Below are positions 17,187 through 26,047 of a DNA stretch of 64,000 nt, in pieces. Under the pieces are notes generated by a model, which worked only from the letters and a program-made list of their open reading frames with translations, ran no database searches and was not told where the DNA came from. The stretch is taken from the NCBI RefSeq assembly GCF_001013475.1, contig NZ_JZEF01000001.1, forward strand, positions 248,001 through 312,000. Reading direction: 5' to 3'. Numbering within the stretch: the stretch's first letter is position 1; the number at the start of each line of letters is the position of its first letter. The position numbers and the translations under genes are program-made. This DNA is from Xanthomonas arboricola pv. juglandis. Lineage in GTDB: Bacteria > Pseudomonadota > Gammaproteobacteria > Xanthomonadales > Xanthomonadaceae.

Positions 17187-20036
17187 ATGAAGAAGATAGA
17201 CGTCGCCAGGACTGTCCTGGCCTCGGCGTTGGCCGTGGCATTGACCGCGTGTGGCGGCGGTGGTGGGGGCGGTGGTATTCGTCCGAGCACACCGACGGCA
17301 CCACCACCGACGTCGCCACCGCCACCACCGCCGCCGACTTCACCGCCGCCGCCTCCGCCGCCGGTGGTCGCACCGCCGACGACGCCGGAACCTGCATTCG
17401 ACGCGCATCTGGCGCTGACCAACGCACGCGCTGCGCAGGCGTTGGGGTTCACCGGTGCGGGCTATCGCATCGGCGTGATCGATACCGGCATCAATACCAA
17501 TCATCCGGCCTTGCAGGGGCGGGTCAGCAACAGCTTCATCTATGTGGATCCGCGCACGAACAACGTCGCTGCGGGCGACGTGGTGGGCCACGGCACGGTG
17601 GTCGCGCAGCTTGCAGCCGGGCGCGCAGTGGGCCAGTGGCCGGGCGGCATCGCCAGCGGCGCCGGCCTGGTGTCGGCACGCATCATCAGCGACGAAGCAC
17701 CGGACGATGACGGCAGCGGCGAAGGCAACGAGGTCGACGGCCCGCTTGGTCTGGGTCCGGTGCATGCCGATCTGATCAGCGCTGGCGTGCGCATCATGAA
17801 CAATTCCTGGGGCGGGCTGTATTGGAACGACCCGGCGGTCACCAACCAGATTGCGCAGGAATACCGGCCGTTCGTCATCGGCAACGATGGGCTGGTGGTG
17901 TTCGCGTCGGGTAACGAATCGCGATCGCAACCCTCCGATACCGCAGCGCTGCCCAGCCAACTGGGCCCGAACGGCACGCTGCCGGCCGCCGATCTGGAGC
18001 GCGGCTGGCTGGTCGTCGCTGCGCTGGATACCGCCAATCCTACGCAGCTGGCCTCGTACTCCAATGCCTGTGGCGTGGCGATGCGCTATTGCCTGGTGGC
18101 GCCGGGCACCTCGATGTTCCTCGACCCCGATGCGACTGCCAGCAATATCCGCTACTTCTACGGCAGCGGCACCTCGTTTGCGGCGCCGTTGGTCTCCGGC
18201 GCGGCTGCACTGGTGTGGCAGGCGTTTCCGTATTTCAGCAACGATCTGGTGCGGCAGACGCTATTGGGAACGGCCACTGATCTGGGCGTGGCCGGCGTCG
18301 ACCCGACCTTCGGCTACGGCCTGCTCAATGTCGGCAAGGCGGTGCTGGGGCCGGCGCGCTTTGATTGGGGCACGGTGGATGTCACCGTCAACACCTTGCG
18401 TTCCACCTGGGCCAACGACATCAGTGGCACGGGTGGCCTGACCAAACGCGGCACCGGTACGCTGGTGTTGAGCAGTGGCGCCAATACGTTCAACGGCGAC
18501 ACCCAGGTGCTGGGCGGCACCTTGCAGACGGCCAGTCTGCAGAGTGCGCGCGTTGGTATCGCCAATGGTGCGACGTTGATCGGTGCGGGCAGGATCGGCG
18601 GACGCGTCGATAACGCCGGCACCCTGCAGGTCAACAGTGCGGCGCTGTCGATCGCGGGCAATTACACGCAGGCCAGCAACGGTCGCCTTGCCTTGAACGT
18701 GGGCGACCGGGTGAACGTGACCGGGACCGCGACGATTGCAGGTGATCTGCAAGTGCTCGGCCGCCGCGATTACGTGGTCGACAACGCGACCTACACGCTG
18801 TTGCAGGCCAGCAGCGGGTTGCAGGGCACGTTCGACACGCTCAGCCGCGGCGCGGCCGTGACCTTCCTGGATGCCTCGCTGACGTACGACAGCAATACGG
18901 CTTACCTTGCCTTGCGCAGCTTGAATGCCACCGCCGTCGCCGCCACGCTGGGCATGACCGGCACGGCAGCGATGGATTCGGCAATCCGCGTCGAGCAAGC
19001 GTTCCAGCAAGTGGATGCGCAGCAACTGCAGGGCACTGGCGGCATCAGCAGCGGGTTCATCCACGCCGCAGCGGCGTTGCAGCAGTCGCCGGATGCCAAG
19101 GCTGCCGCCGATTCGCTGCGCAGTCTGTCCGGCCGCGCGCATGCCGAGTCGGCAGCGATGACCTTCGACACCATCGATCTGGGCAGGCGTGCGTTGGCGT
19201 CGCATTTCGACGGCTTGTCGCAGCAGCCGCGCATGCTGGGCGTCTGGCAACGTGCGCTCGGTGGGCCGGGCGAGGGTGGCGTGACTACCGCAGGATTCGC
19301 CACCTCCGGCTGGATGATGGGCAACGACCTGCGCCTGGCGTCGGGCGCAGTCACCGGCTTTGCCTTCGGCGAAACGCGCTCCAACAGCCTGGGCGATCTG
19401 GACGGTGCACGCGGGCGCGATCGGCAGGTGCAGGGGCAGTTGTACTGGGGTACCACGCTGGGGTCGGCGTACACGCTGAGCCAGTTGGGTTTTGGCAACG
19501 TCAACCGGCAGATCGAGCGCAGCCTGCAGTTGGGCGAAGACCGCAGCAGTGCCTTCAGCGACTACAGCGGCAGTTACCTCAGCGGCAACCTGGAAACCGG
19601 GTATCGCCTGGGTGGCGCGCGCGCCAGCCTGACACCCTACATGGGGCTGGATTACGTGCGTCTGCGCAGCGAGGGATTCCGCGAAAGCGGTGGCGACGGC
19701 TTCGGCTTGCGCGCCGATGCCAGCACCTCCTCGCGCACCCAGGTGCTGGCCGGCGTGCGTTCGTCCTATCGCTGGCGCGGCGTGCAGCTCGGCGGTTATG
19801 CCGAATGGCAGCAGGCGTTGAGCAGCGACGGCCTGACGCTGGATGCCAGCTTCATCGGCGTGGACGCCTGGGCGCCGTTGCGCGGCATGCAGCCGGCGCG
19901 CTCGGGTGGTCTGTTCGGCATCACCGCGGCCGCGCCGTTGGGGCCGCAGAGCCAGTTGCGCTTCGGCTACGACCAGCGGGTGGGCGAGCGCGGTGACGAT
20001 CGCGCGCTGAGCCTGCGCTACAGCGCCGATTTCTGA
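17187..20036 (+). CDS. Subtilisin-like autotransporter with lipoprotein signal
   Basis: This 949-residue protein combines a secreted S8 protease and an outer-membrane beta-barrel. The signal ends in ALTAC (Cys22) followed by eight glycines and a proline/threonine/serine linker to about residue 68. The protease domain then shows the triad segments VIDTGIN, GHGTVVAQ and GTSFAAPLVSG. A passenger-associated repeat (GTGTLVLSSGANTFNG) follows near residue 428. The last 260 or so residues form an autotransporter barrel ending in the aromatic sequence LRYSADF. A lipobox on a type Va passenger recalls NalP and SphB1, so surface tethering is likely. GGGGAG lies before the ATG. Substrates are unknown. 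Confidence 0.92.
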   Translation: MKKIDVARTVLASALAVALTACGGGGGGGGIRPSTPTAPPPTSPPPPPPPTSPPPPPPPVVAPPTTPEPAFDAHLALTNARAAQALGFTGAGYRIGVIDTGINTNHPALQGRVSNSFIYVDPRTNNVAAGDVVGHGTVVAQLAAGRAVGQWPGGIASGAGLVSARIISDEAPDDDGSGEGNEVDGPLGLGPVHADLISAGVRIMNNSWGGLYWNDPAVTNQIAQEYRPFVIGNDGLVVFASGNESRSQPSDTAALPSQLGPNGTLPAADLERGWLVVAALDTANPTQLASYSNACGVAMRYCLVAPGTSMFLDPDATASNIRYFYGSGTSFAAPLVSGAAALVWQAFPYFSNDLVRQTLLGTATDLGVAGVDPTFGYGLLNVGKAVLGPARFDWGTVDVTVNTLRSTWANDISGTGGLTKRGTGTLVLSSGANTFNGDTQVLGGTLQTASLQSARVGIANGATLIGAGRIGGRVDNAGTLQVNSAALSIAGNYTQASNGRLALNVGDRVNVTGTATIAGDLQVLGRRDYVVDNATYTLLQASSGLQGTFDTLSRGAAVTFLDASLTYDSNTAYLALRSLNATAVAATLGMTGTAAMDSAIRVEQAFQQVDAQQLQGTGGISSGFIHAAAALQQSPDAKAAADSLRSLSGRAHAESAAMTFDTIDLGRRALASHFDGLSQQPRMLGVWQRALGGPGEGGVTTAGFATSGWMMGNDLRLASGAVTGFAFGETRSNSLGDLDGARGRDRQVQGQLYWGTTLGSAYTLSQLGFGNVNRQIERSLQLGEDRSSAFSDYSGSYLSGNLETGYRLGGARASLTPYMGLDYVRLRSEGFRESGGDGFGLRADASTSSRTQVLAGVRSSYRWRGVQLGGYAEWQQALSSDGLTLDASFIGVDAWAPLRGMQPARSGGLFGITAAAPLGPQSQLRFGYDQRVGERGDDRALSLRYSADF

Positions 20037-20058
20037 TCGGCGCGTCTGATCGGTGGTT

Positions 20059-20089
20059 CACCTGTCCAGGCAAGATGCCTGGACAGGTG
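20059..20089. terminator. Perfect hairpin between convergent genes (possible bidirectional terminator)
   Basis: A 14-base stem (CACCTGTCCAGGCA pairing with TGCCTGGACAGGTG) has a three-base loop. It lies between the autotransporter stop at 20036 and the dehydrogenase stop at 20092. There is no T run on either side, so it may stop transcription with Rho or act as a 3' end stabiliser. Confidence 0.55.
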
Positions 20090-20091
20090 GC

Positions 20092-21192
20092 TCACTCGCC
20101 GCGCAGCTTGTGCAGGAAGCGAGGTGCAGTGCGGCCCAGCGGCAGTTTGAGCTTGCTGATGGCCTCGATACGCGCCTCGGCAATCTGGTCGGCCGCCTGC
20201 TGCGGCGCAACGCCCAGGCGGGAGGACAGGTCGAAGACCTTTTCCAGGTTGTGATAGATGCTGCGGATCAGGCGCATCGCACGTTCGCGGTTGTAGCCGT
20301 CGATCTCCAGCGACACGTTCATTACGCCGCCGGCATTGACCACGTAATCGGGCGCATACAGGATGCCGCGCTTGTGCAGCTCTTCGCCGATGGCGGCGCT
20401 GGCGAGCTGGTTGTTGGCGGTGCCGCAGATGATCTTGGCCTTCAACCGCGGCAACGTGTCTTCGTTGATCGCGCCTTCCAGCGCGCAGGGTGCGAATACA
20501 TCGGCCGGCACCTGGTAGATTTCCTCGATGCTGACCGCTTCGGCACCGTATTCGGCCTCCGCGCGATCCACCAGCGCCGGGTTCAGATCGGCCACATAGA
20601 GTTTGGCGCCGCGTTCCTTGAGCAGCTTCACCAGCTCCATGCCGATGTGGCCCAGGCCCTGGATCGCAATGCTGGTCTTGCCGACTTCCTCGTGGCCGAG
20701 CCTGCGATTGAGCGAGGCCATCAGCGCCTGCAACGCACCGTAGGCGGTGAACGGGGCGGGGTCGCCGGAGCCGCGATGCACCTGGTGCACGCCGGTGACG
20801 TACTCGCTCTCCAGGTAGATCTGTTCCATGTCGTTGACGTCGGTGCCGACATCTTCGGAGGTGATGTAGCGCCCGCCCAGGGTGTCGACAAAACGGCCGA
20901 ATGCGCGGAACAGAGCCTCGCTCTTGTCACTCTTTGGGTCGCCGATGATCACCGCCTTGCCGCCGCCGACATTCAATCCCGCCAGCGCGTTCTTGTAGGT
21001 CATGGTGCGGCTGAGCCGCAGCGCATCGTCCAGCGCCGCCTCGCTATTGGGGTAGGGGCGCATGCGCACGCCGCCCAGCGCGGGCCCGAGACGGGTGCTG
21101 TGCAACGCGATGATCGCTTTCAGGCCGGCGTCGCGGTTGTGACAGAAAATCACCTGCTCGTGGCCGGTGGTGTCGAGGGTTTCGAAAAGCAT
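20092..21192 (-). CDS. Leucine dehydrogenase family (Glu/Leu/Phe/Val dehydrogenase)
   Basis: NAD-dependent oxidative deamination of a branched-chain amino acid (probably leucine or valine) to its keto acid. The 366-residue protein has the N-terminal substrate domain with GPALGGVRMRPY, the catalytic lysine region MTYKNALAGLNVGGGKAVI, and a Rossmann domain with GLGHIGMELVKLL. Lengths near 365 are typical of leucine dehydrogenase rather than the 420-450 of glutamate dehydrogenase. The ATG at 21192 follows GGAG by six bases. The gene is isolated, with the convergent autotransporter on one side and an oxygenase on the other. Substrate choice among branched-chain and aromatic amino acids is uncertain. 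Confidence 0.88.
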   Translation of the reverse strand: MLFETLDTTGHEQVIFCHNRDAGLKAIIALHSTRLGPALGGVRMRPYPNSEAALDDALRLSRTMTYKNALAGLNVGGGKAVIIGDPKSDKSEALFRAFGRFVDTLGGRYITSEDVGTDVNDMEQIYLESEYVTGVHQVHRGSGDPAPFTAYGALQALMASLNRRLGHEEVGKTSIAIQGLGHIGMELVKLLKERGAKLYVADLNPALVDRAEAEYGAEAVSIEEIYQVPADVFAPCALEGAINEDTLPRLKAKIICGTANNQLASAAIGEELHKRGILYAPDYVVNAGGVMNVSLEIDGYNRERAMRLIRSIYHNLEKVFDLSSRLGVAPQQAADQIAEARIEAISKLKLPLGRTAPRFLHKLRGE

Positions 21193-21347
21193 CGAAGGCT
21201 CCGCGGGGCTGCGTGATGTGCCTTCCCTGAGGCCGGGCCGAAACCCGTGCAATGGGAAACAAAAACGCGACGTCTGCAGACCCTGTCCGATCACGTCGCG
21301 CTGCAACATTTTAAACCACGTCGGCGGGGGCTAGTGTATGAATCTGT

Positions 21348-22598
21348 TCACCAATGCCGATAGCGCTGCTGCCGGAACCACAGCGTTCCCAGCCATTTGC
21401 TCCCTGCGCTGACCGGCAGGCCGGCGTGCAGTGAGTCGGGGTCGGGGCGGCCATCGGCATGCAGATTGTCGAAGCACACCACCGACCCGGCACGTGGACG
21501 CACGCGCACGCCCGCGACCGGGAAGTCGGTGTCGCCACCCGCTTCGACGTCGTTGAGGTAGACGCAGGCGGTGCGCAGGCGATTGCCGGCAGTGGGGCGG
21601 TCGGCGGCGATCGTGCCGGGCGGCAGGTAGTCGCGATGCGCGTGGTACTGCTCACCCGGCGCGTAGCACAGCACCGACAGCGCTTCGGCATGGGTCAGCG
21701 GCAGCTGCGCACAGGCCGCCACGCGCGCCTGTGCCGCACGCGCGGCAAAGTCTTCGAGGATCGGGTCCAGGGTGGCACCGCGGCTGGTGCGGATCGGCGC
21801 GCGGCGCGTGCGCGCATCGTCGGGGTCGACCACTTCGGAGGCGCGCAGGTGCGGCCGCGCCAGCAACATCAACAAGCGGCACTCGTCGGCAGACAGCACC
21901 CCGCAGACTTCTTCGATCATGGGCGCGTCGTGGCGGCGCGTTGCGACATGTCGGGCAGCAAAACGGATGCGCGGATCGTCGACGAGCGGATCCGGCGGTG
22001 TGATCTGCACGGCAGGCGCCGCGGCGATACCCAGCGGCTGCAATTGCCGCAGCAACTGCGCCGCGGCGTCGGGTTGCGGCGGGACGCCTTCGCCACGCAG
22101 CAGGCGCTCGGCCAGTAGCGCGGCAGCCAATGCGTCACCGGCTGCGGCGGCGCGCTCCAGCAAGGCAACGCAGCTACGTTGCTGCGCGGGGTGATCGATC
22201 CGGCCGTGCTGGATGGCCAGCGCGCGCAGCGCAGGCGGGTAGTTGGCTGCGGCCGCTGCATGCAAGCGGGATTGCGCCTGCGTGTCGAGCATCAACGGGG
22301 CGTCGGTGACGGCCACGGTCGCCAACAGATAGCGCGCTGCCGCAACATCCTGGCGCTCGGCGTGTTGCCAGTGCTCCTGCGCACGGGCCAGGTCCACCTC
22401 GCAACCCACACCGTAGGCCAGCATGCGGCCGGCTTCGATCTGCGCGCCGGCATCGCCTGCGGCCGCACTGCGCATGTACCACGCCAGCGCCTGCTCGGGC
22501 TGCCCGGTGCGCACCAACGCATGTGCCAGCGCCGTCATTGCCGCGGGGTGGGAGGTCTGTGCGGCCTGGGTGAGTTGCTGGAGGGACGGTGCCTGCAT
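21348..22598 (-). CDS. Sel1-like repeat protein fused to a prolyl 4-hydroxylase-type 2-oxoglutarate/Fe(II) oxygenase
   Basis: A 416-residue two-part protein. Residues 1 to about 190 carry short helical-repeat units of the Sel1/TPR kind (for example AMTALAHALVRTGQPEQALAW and GDALAAALLAERLLRGEGV). The C-terminal half is a prolyl 4-hydroxylase-like dioxygenase domain with the iron ligands HRD in YHAHRDYLPP near residue 318, a distal His in LHAGLPV, and a 2-oxoglutarate-binding Lys in GSKWLGTLW. The enzyme should hydroxylate a peptide or small substrate, and the repeats probably recruit a protein partner. No signal peptide is seen, so it is cytoplasmic. The substrate is unknown. Confidence 0.85.
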   Translation of the reverse strand: MQAPSLQQLTQAAQTSHPAAMTALAHALVRTGQPEQALAWYMRSAAAGDAGAQIEAGRMLAYGVGCEVDLARAQEHWQHAERQDVAAARYLLATVAVTDAPLMLDTQAQSRLHAAAAANYPPALRALAIQHGRIDHPAQQRSCVALLERAAAAGDALAAALLAERLLRGEGVPPQPDAAAQLLRQLQPLGIAAAPAVQITPPDPLVDDPRIRFAARHVATRRHDAPMIEEVCGVLSADECRLLMLLARPHLRASEVVDPDDARTRRAPIRTSRGATLDPILEDFAARAAQARVAACAQLPLTHAEALSVLCYAPGEQYHAHRDYLPPGTIAADRPTAGNRLRTACVYLNDVEAGGDTDFPVAGVRVRPRAGSVVCFDNLHADGRPDPDSLHAGLPVSAGSKWLGTLWFRQQRYRHW

Positions 22599-22781
22599 GG
22601 AGGCATTCTAGGAGAGGCCGGCAACCCTGTCGTGCCTGATCCCAGGCGGGCGTCGGTGCTGCCCGCATAGGTCGACGGCAGCCTCGCCGAGATCAATGCA
22701 GGTCGTGCGTCCCCGGCGGGGGACCGGTCGCCATGGACCGGTGGTCGCGGCGATGTGCTGCCTCGTCTAGCCGGTGCGCGA

Positions 22782-23282
22782 TCACGCGTCCGTGGACAGC
22801 GCCAGGTGGGTCAGATACAAGCGCAGGTCGAACTCCAGTTGGTGGTAGTCCGGGCTCATGTGGTTGCACAGCTGGTAGAAGGCCTTGTTGTGATCGGCCT
22901 CCTTCAGATGCGCCAGCTCGTGGGCGACGATCATCTGCAGGAACGGTTCGGGCGCATCGCGGAAGATCGAGGCAATGCGGATCTCGCGGCTGGCCTTGAG
23001 CCGGCTGCCGTGGACGCGCGAGATCGCCGTATGCGTGCCCAGCGCATGCTTCACCACCTGCAGATGGTTGTCGTAGAGCGCCTTGTGCAGGGTGGGCGAG
23101 GAGCGCATGTAGCGCTCCTTCATGGCCTTGACGTAGTCGTACAACTGCCGGTCGGTGCGGATGCTGTGGCGATCCGGGTAGCGGCGTGCCAGCACCAGGG
23201 CGAGTTTGTCCTGCGCGATCAGCTCGCGCACCTGATCCAGGACTGCGGGCGGGTAACCGGCGAGATAGCGAAGAGTGTCCAT
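22782..23282 (-). CDS. YgjP-like metallopeptidase domain protein (M48-type HExxH)
   Basis: A 166-residue protein with a zinc-binding HELAH in [15 protein letters not shown] near residue 120, followed by an [19 protein letters not shown] segment. This is the arrangement of the YgjP/WSS1-like DUF45 family of minigluzincins. The N-terminal half lacks recognised motifs. Two starts are possible: ATG 23282 (used here) and an ATG nine codons upstream. Neither has a clear ribosome site. Peptidase activity is predicted from the motif. The target is unknown. Confidence 0.8.
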   Translation of the reverse strand: MDTLRYLAGYPPAVLDQVRELIAQDKLALVLARRYPDRHSIRTDRQLYDYVKAMKERYMRSSPTLHKALYDNHLQVVKHALGTHTAISRVHGSRLKASREIRIASIFRDAPEPFLQMIVAHELAHLKEADHNKAFYQLCNHMSPDYHQLEFDLRLYLTHLALSTDA

Positions 23283-23484
23283 GCCAATCGATTGCGGCGA
23301 GCTGCGCATGATCGCCGATGCAGGCGCTGCTGGCGAATCTGCACGCGCGAATGTGGCGGCGTGTGTCAGGCGTATTCACGAATGCGGCACATCCGGATGC
23401 GTAGCGTGCAGCGCATGTTCTGCGGCACGACCGCGCAAGCACACGACTGAACACGGCACCGTGCCGGATGAGGAGACAACAAAC

Positions 23485-23658
23485 ATGATCAAGTGGGCCA
23501 TTATTTTCGCCATCATCGGACTGATTGCCGGTGCGCTCGGGTTTGGCGGCATGGCGGGCGCTGCAATGGGGATTGCCAAGTTCCTGTTCTGGGCCGGCAT
23601 CATCATCGCCATCGTGCTGTTCGTGCTCGGCATGACGATCGCCAAGAAGGTGACCTGA
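23485..23658 (+). CDS. DUF1328 small membrane protein (YtjA family)
   Basis: A 57-residue protein almost entirely made of two hydrophobic helices (about 3-26 and 30-52) separated by a short glycine-rich turn ([11 protein letters not shown]), ending in a basic KK. This is the conserved architecture of DUF1328/YtjA inner-membrane proteins. The ATG at 23485 is fixed by AGGAGA at 23471-23476. A strong terminator follows 57 bases after the stop, so it is monocistronic. The biological role is unknown. Confidence 0.9.
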   Translation: MIKWAIIFAIIGLIAGALGFGGMAGAAMGIAKFLFWAGIIIAIVLFVLGMTIAKKVT

Positions 23659-23715
23659 CGCCCGAGGCGTGGCTTTGGTGTGCGACTCGCATGCCGGCTA
23701 CATCGCCCGGAATGC

Positions 23716-23746
23716 AAAGGAGCGGCCAGTGGCCGCTCCTTTTTTT
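23716..23746 (+). terminator. Rho-independent terminator after the DUF1328 gene
   Basis: AAAGGAGCGGCC (23716-23727) pairs with GGCCGCTCCTTT (23731-23742) around a three-base loop and runs into TTTTTTT. This is a strong terminator. Confidence 0.92.
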
Positions 23747-23833
23747 GTTCCTGCAAGCTGATCACCCAACGCAATGACAAGCGGGGCCGCGAGCGAGGTC
23801 TAGCGCAGGGCACTCGCTGCGTCCTTGCGCGAC

Positions 23834-24088
23834 TCAGACGCCGGTGTCGTCGGCAGTGGTGTGCAGGGCGATATTGAGTTGATCGATGGTCACGATCCAG
23901 TCGGCATCGTCGAGGCGCTCTTCACGCAGCAGCTGCGCCTGCGCCGGTGTCCAGAAGGGCGCTTCCTCCAGGCGCATGTCGCCCGGCAGCGGAGAGTGTT
24001 CGTCGATGAAGCTGCGGATGCTGACCTCATCCGACGGCAGGCCCAACTGGGCGAATAATTCGGAGAACGGGTGGACGTGTTGTTCCAT
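23834..24088 (-). CDS. DUF2789 family protein
   Basis: A small acidic 84-residue cytoplasmic protein. The pattern HPFSELFAQLGLPSDEVSIR followed by LEEAPFWTPAQAQLLREE and DWIVTIDQLNIALH is that of the DUF2789 family, found widely in gammaproteobacteria as stand-alone genes. No catalytic or metal-binding motif is present and no function is known. It is flanked by a convergent gene with a terminator on one side and by the divergent DksA-like gene on the other. Confidence 0.85.
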   Translation of the reverse strand: MEQHVHPFSELFAQLGLPSDEVSIRSFIDEHSPLPGDMRLEEAPFWTPAQAQLLREERLDDADWIVTIDQLNIALHTTADDTGV

Positions 24089-24219
24089 TGCGACTTCCTC
24101 GAAGAGTGCGAATGGGCGGATGCTAAAGCACCTGATTTGAGCGCGCTGTGCACGTCCGGCTTGGATTTGCCCGGGCGCATGCCCATATTTGAGTTCTGAG
24201 CAGACAAGCCGAGGCGAAC

Positions 24220-24486
24220 ATGGCGACCGGATGGGCAGGTGATGGGGCGGTGCAGGACCAGATCGATGCGACCGTCGAGGATGCGATCAAGCGCGCGCGG
24301 AGCCAGCTGCATCAGGGCCCGAGCCTGACTCACTGCGAGGAGTGCGATGCGCCCATTCCCGAGGCGCGTCGCAAGGCAGTGCCTGGCGTGCACCTGTGCG
24401 TGAACTGTCAGCAGGCGCATGACCAGGAGCAGGCGGCGCAAGGCGGCTACAACCGTCGGGGCAGCAAGGACAGCCAGCTGCGTTGA
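24220..24486 (+). CDS. DksA/TraR-type C4 zinc-finger protein (YbiI-like)
   Basis: An 88-residue protein with a short N-terminal helix region and a C4 zinc finger: CEEC and CVNC separated by 17 residues (about residues 39-63), flanked by the family segment LTHCEECDAPIPEARRKA. DksA-family proteins bind in the RNA polymerase secondary channel. This short form lacks the long coiled-coil tip of DksA, so any effect on transcription would differ. The ATG at 24220 lacks a strong ribosome site. No partner genes are adjacent. Confidence 0.87.
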   Translation: MATGWAGDGAVQDQIDATVEDAIKRARSQLHQGPSLTHCEECDAPIPEARRKAVPGVHLCVNCQQAHDQEQAAQGGYNRRGSKDSQLR

Positions 24487-24643
24487 TTGCCACGCGGCTT
24501 CAGAATAACCGGCAAACGACTGCGCTTGTCGCCAGGCGGCTGCGGCGATTGCTTTGATCTACATGCGACATTCGCACGTCGTGTCCTTGCGACGCGCCGA
24601 CCGAGTCACCCGATAACGGCTCACTACGTCTTGTCAGACGCCC

Positions 24644-25237
24644 TCAGTTGGCGTTGAAATGGCTGGTCTCGCGCCAACGGCGCGTGGTGCGTTGGAAGAA
24701 CAGGCTGTTGGGAACCTGCAGTACGCTGCCGGCGTGATCGCCGGTTTCTTCCAGGGTCGTGTAAATCACATTGATGTCGATCACCCGGCCCTTCAGGCCG
24801 GGCTTGTCGCCGCCTTCCAGCAGCTCGATGTGGTCGTGCAGGCGGAACGGGCGCGTGGTGATGATCAGGAAGGTGCAGAAGATATTGGACAGCACGCTCC
24901 ATGCCGCGAAGAACGCCACTGCACCGACCGCCGCGAATCCGGTGAACGCGGTCCACAAGGTGCCGCTGGAGACGCCCAGCACATTCAATACCGTCAGCAC
25001 CGCAGTGACGGAAATGACGAAGCTGCCCACGCGACGGATACCGATCATCATTTCCGCCGGCAGGCTGTAGCGCGTACACAGACGGCGCAGCACTTGCCGC
25101 AGCAGTAACCGAACCAGCGCGGCAACGGTAAGGATCAGCACGATCTGGACCGTCACCACTGCCACGGTCAGCCACTGCGGATTCCAGTGCGGCAGCAGGC
25201 TACGGATCATGGTCGGCAAAGCGTCGGACGCGGACAT
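24644..25237 (-). CDS. Small-conductance mechanosensitive channel (MscS family, short form)
   Basis: A 197-residue membrane protein. Two N-terminal helices (about 22-45 and 67-90) are followed by the pore-lining MscS helix (GFAAVGAVAFFAAWSVLSNI) and the start of the beta domain with TRPFRLHDHIELLEGG and VIDINVIYTTLEETG. The C-terminal alpha/beta vestibule of MscS (about 280 residues) is mostly absent, so this is a compact paralogue. It may relieve hypo-osmotic pressure or set a threshold different from MscS. The start at 25237 is uncertain. Another ATG lies 16 codons upstream. Confidence 0.85.
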   Translation of the reverse strand: MSASDALPTMIRSLLPHWNPQWLTVAVVTVQIVLILTVAALVRLLLRQVLRRLCTRYSLPAEMMIGIRRVGSFVISVTAVLTVLNVLGVSSGTLWTAFTGFAAVGAVAFFAAWSVLSNIFCTFLIITTRPFRLHDHIELLEGGDKPGLKGRVIDINVIYTTLEETGDHAGSVLQVPNSLFFQRTTRRWRETSHFNAN

Positions 25238-25469
25238 CGGATCGTGCAGGTTCACAGAGAACGCCCATTGTAACGGGGGCATCATTGCGCAGCCGGTGCG
25301 CGGGGTGAACGCGCGCCTAGCGGTGGCGGCAGCCAGATTGATTCAAGGGTGCTGCGATGGATTGCGGTATCACAGCTGTGCGTGGCCGGGGCGCTCGCTG
25401 CTATGCGCATCGATGAAGGCCAACACGGCGATACAGCAGCGCCGAAATCCACGATGACGCTGCAACCGG

Positions 25470-25718
25470 TCAACGCGTTGAACTGCGGCCATGCGCGGAC
25501 AATGCGACAACACGCCGCCACAGCTGCTCGGCGCGGCGTACCGGCAACCAGTGCGCCGGTGAGTTCAGCTCGACGCATGACAGCCGCGTCGACGGCAGGT
25601 GCAGCAGGCAGGCCTGCAGGCGCGCAGGCGTCAACGTGAGCTGCACTGCATCCGTCGGCAGCGGGGCCGGGCACTGGGTGGAGCACAGGCTCAGCAGTAT
25701 TCCGAGAACATGCGGCAT
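25470..25718 (-). CDS. Possible small hypothetical protein, leucine-rich
   Basis: An 82-codon frame beginning MPHVLGILLSLC. Roughly four fifths of third codon positions are G or C and CTG leucine codons dominate, as in real genes of this genome. The first 20 residues are hydrophobic and could be a signal peptide. Against it, there is no clear ribosome-binding site and no family I recognise, and an overlapping plus-strand frame also stays open. Included as a weak candidate. Confidence 0.35.
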   Translation of the reverse strand: MPHVLGILLSLCSTQCPAPLPTDAVQLTLTPARLQACLLHLPSTRLSCVELNSPAHWLPVRRAEQLWRRVVALSAHGRSSTR

Positions 25719-25858
25719 GGCGACGTCCGATCAGGGGGCCTGCGCCTGAAGCGGCCAACGGCCGTGCTCCCGGCAAGCGATGCGGCGCAGGATTGCGCCA
25801 TCGCAGGCTTGGATGCGGCGGCCGGCGAAAAGGTTTAGAGCGGCCCAAAAGGGAGCGA

Positions 25859-25924
25859 GCAGTCGTCCGGCGGATGCGGAAGGCACGCTCGGAACCGGGG
25901 TGTACGAGTGGTCCATGTCGATTC
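25859..25924. repeat. Dispersed repeat, diverged copy 1 (partner at 34838)
   Basis: About 66 bases starting CAGTCGTCCGG and ending in CGATTCC align with 34838-34902 at roughly 75-80 per cent identity by eye, with a one-base gap. The copy carries GGAACCGGGGTGTACGAGTGG, with a decayed version of the palindrome that is intact in the other copy. It lies upstream of the ECF sigma gene at 26048. Confidence 0.6.
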
Positions 25925-26047
25925 CGAGCACCGCAAGACCCGCCGGGCGGCGGCGCAGTAGGTTTGTCGGCCGCTTCTGTAACCATGCTCGAAAAAATAC
26001 CTGGGCGCGGTTTAAACCTTTGCGCTACCCGGCGCATCGAAGTGGAT

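Larger units (their letters stand above)
25238..26047. other. Gene-poor stretch upstream of an ECF sigma gene
   Basis: These 810 bases hold at most one weak minus-strand ORF (25470-25718) and a diverged copy of a dispersed repeat near 25859-25924. The right end (25980-26045) should hold the promoter of the sigma operon. It contains an A-rich patch and AAACCTTT (26013-26020), but I do not claim a defined promoter. Confidence 0.5.
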
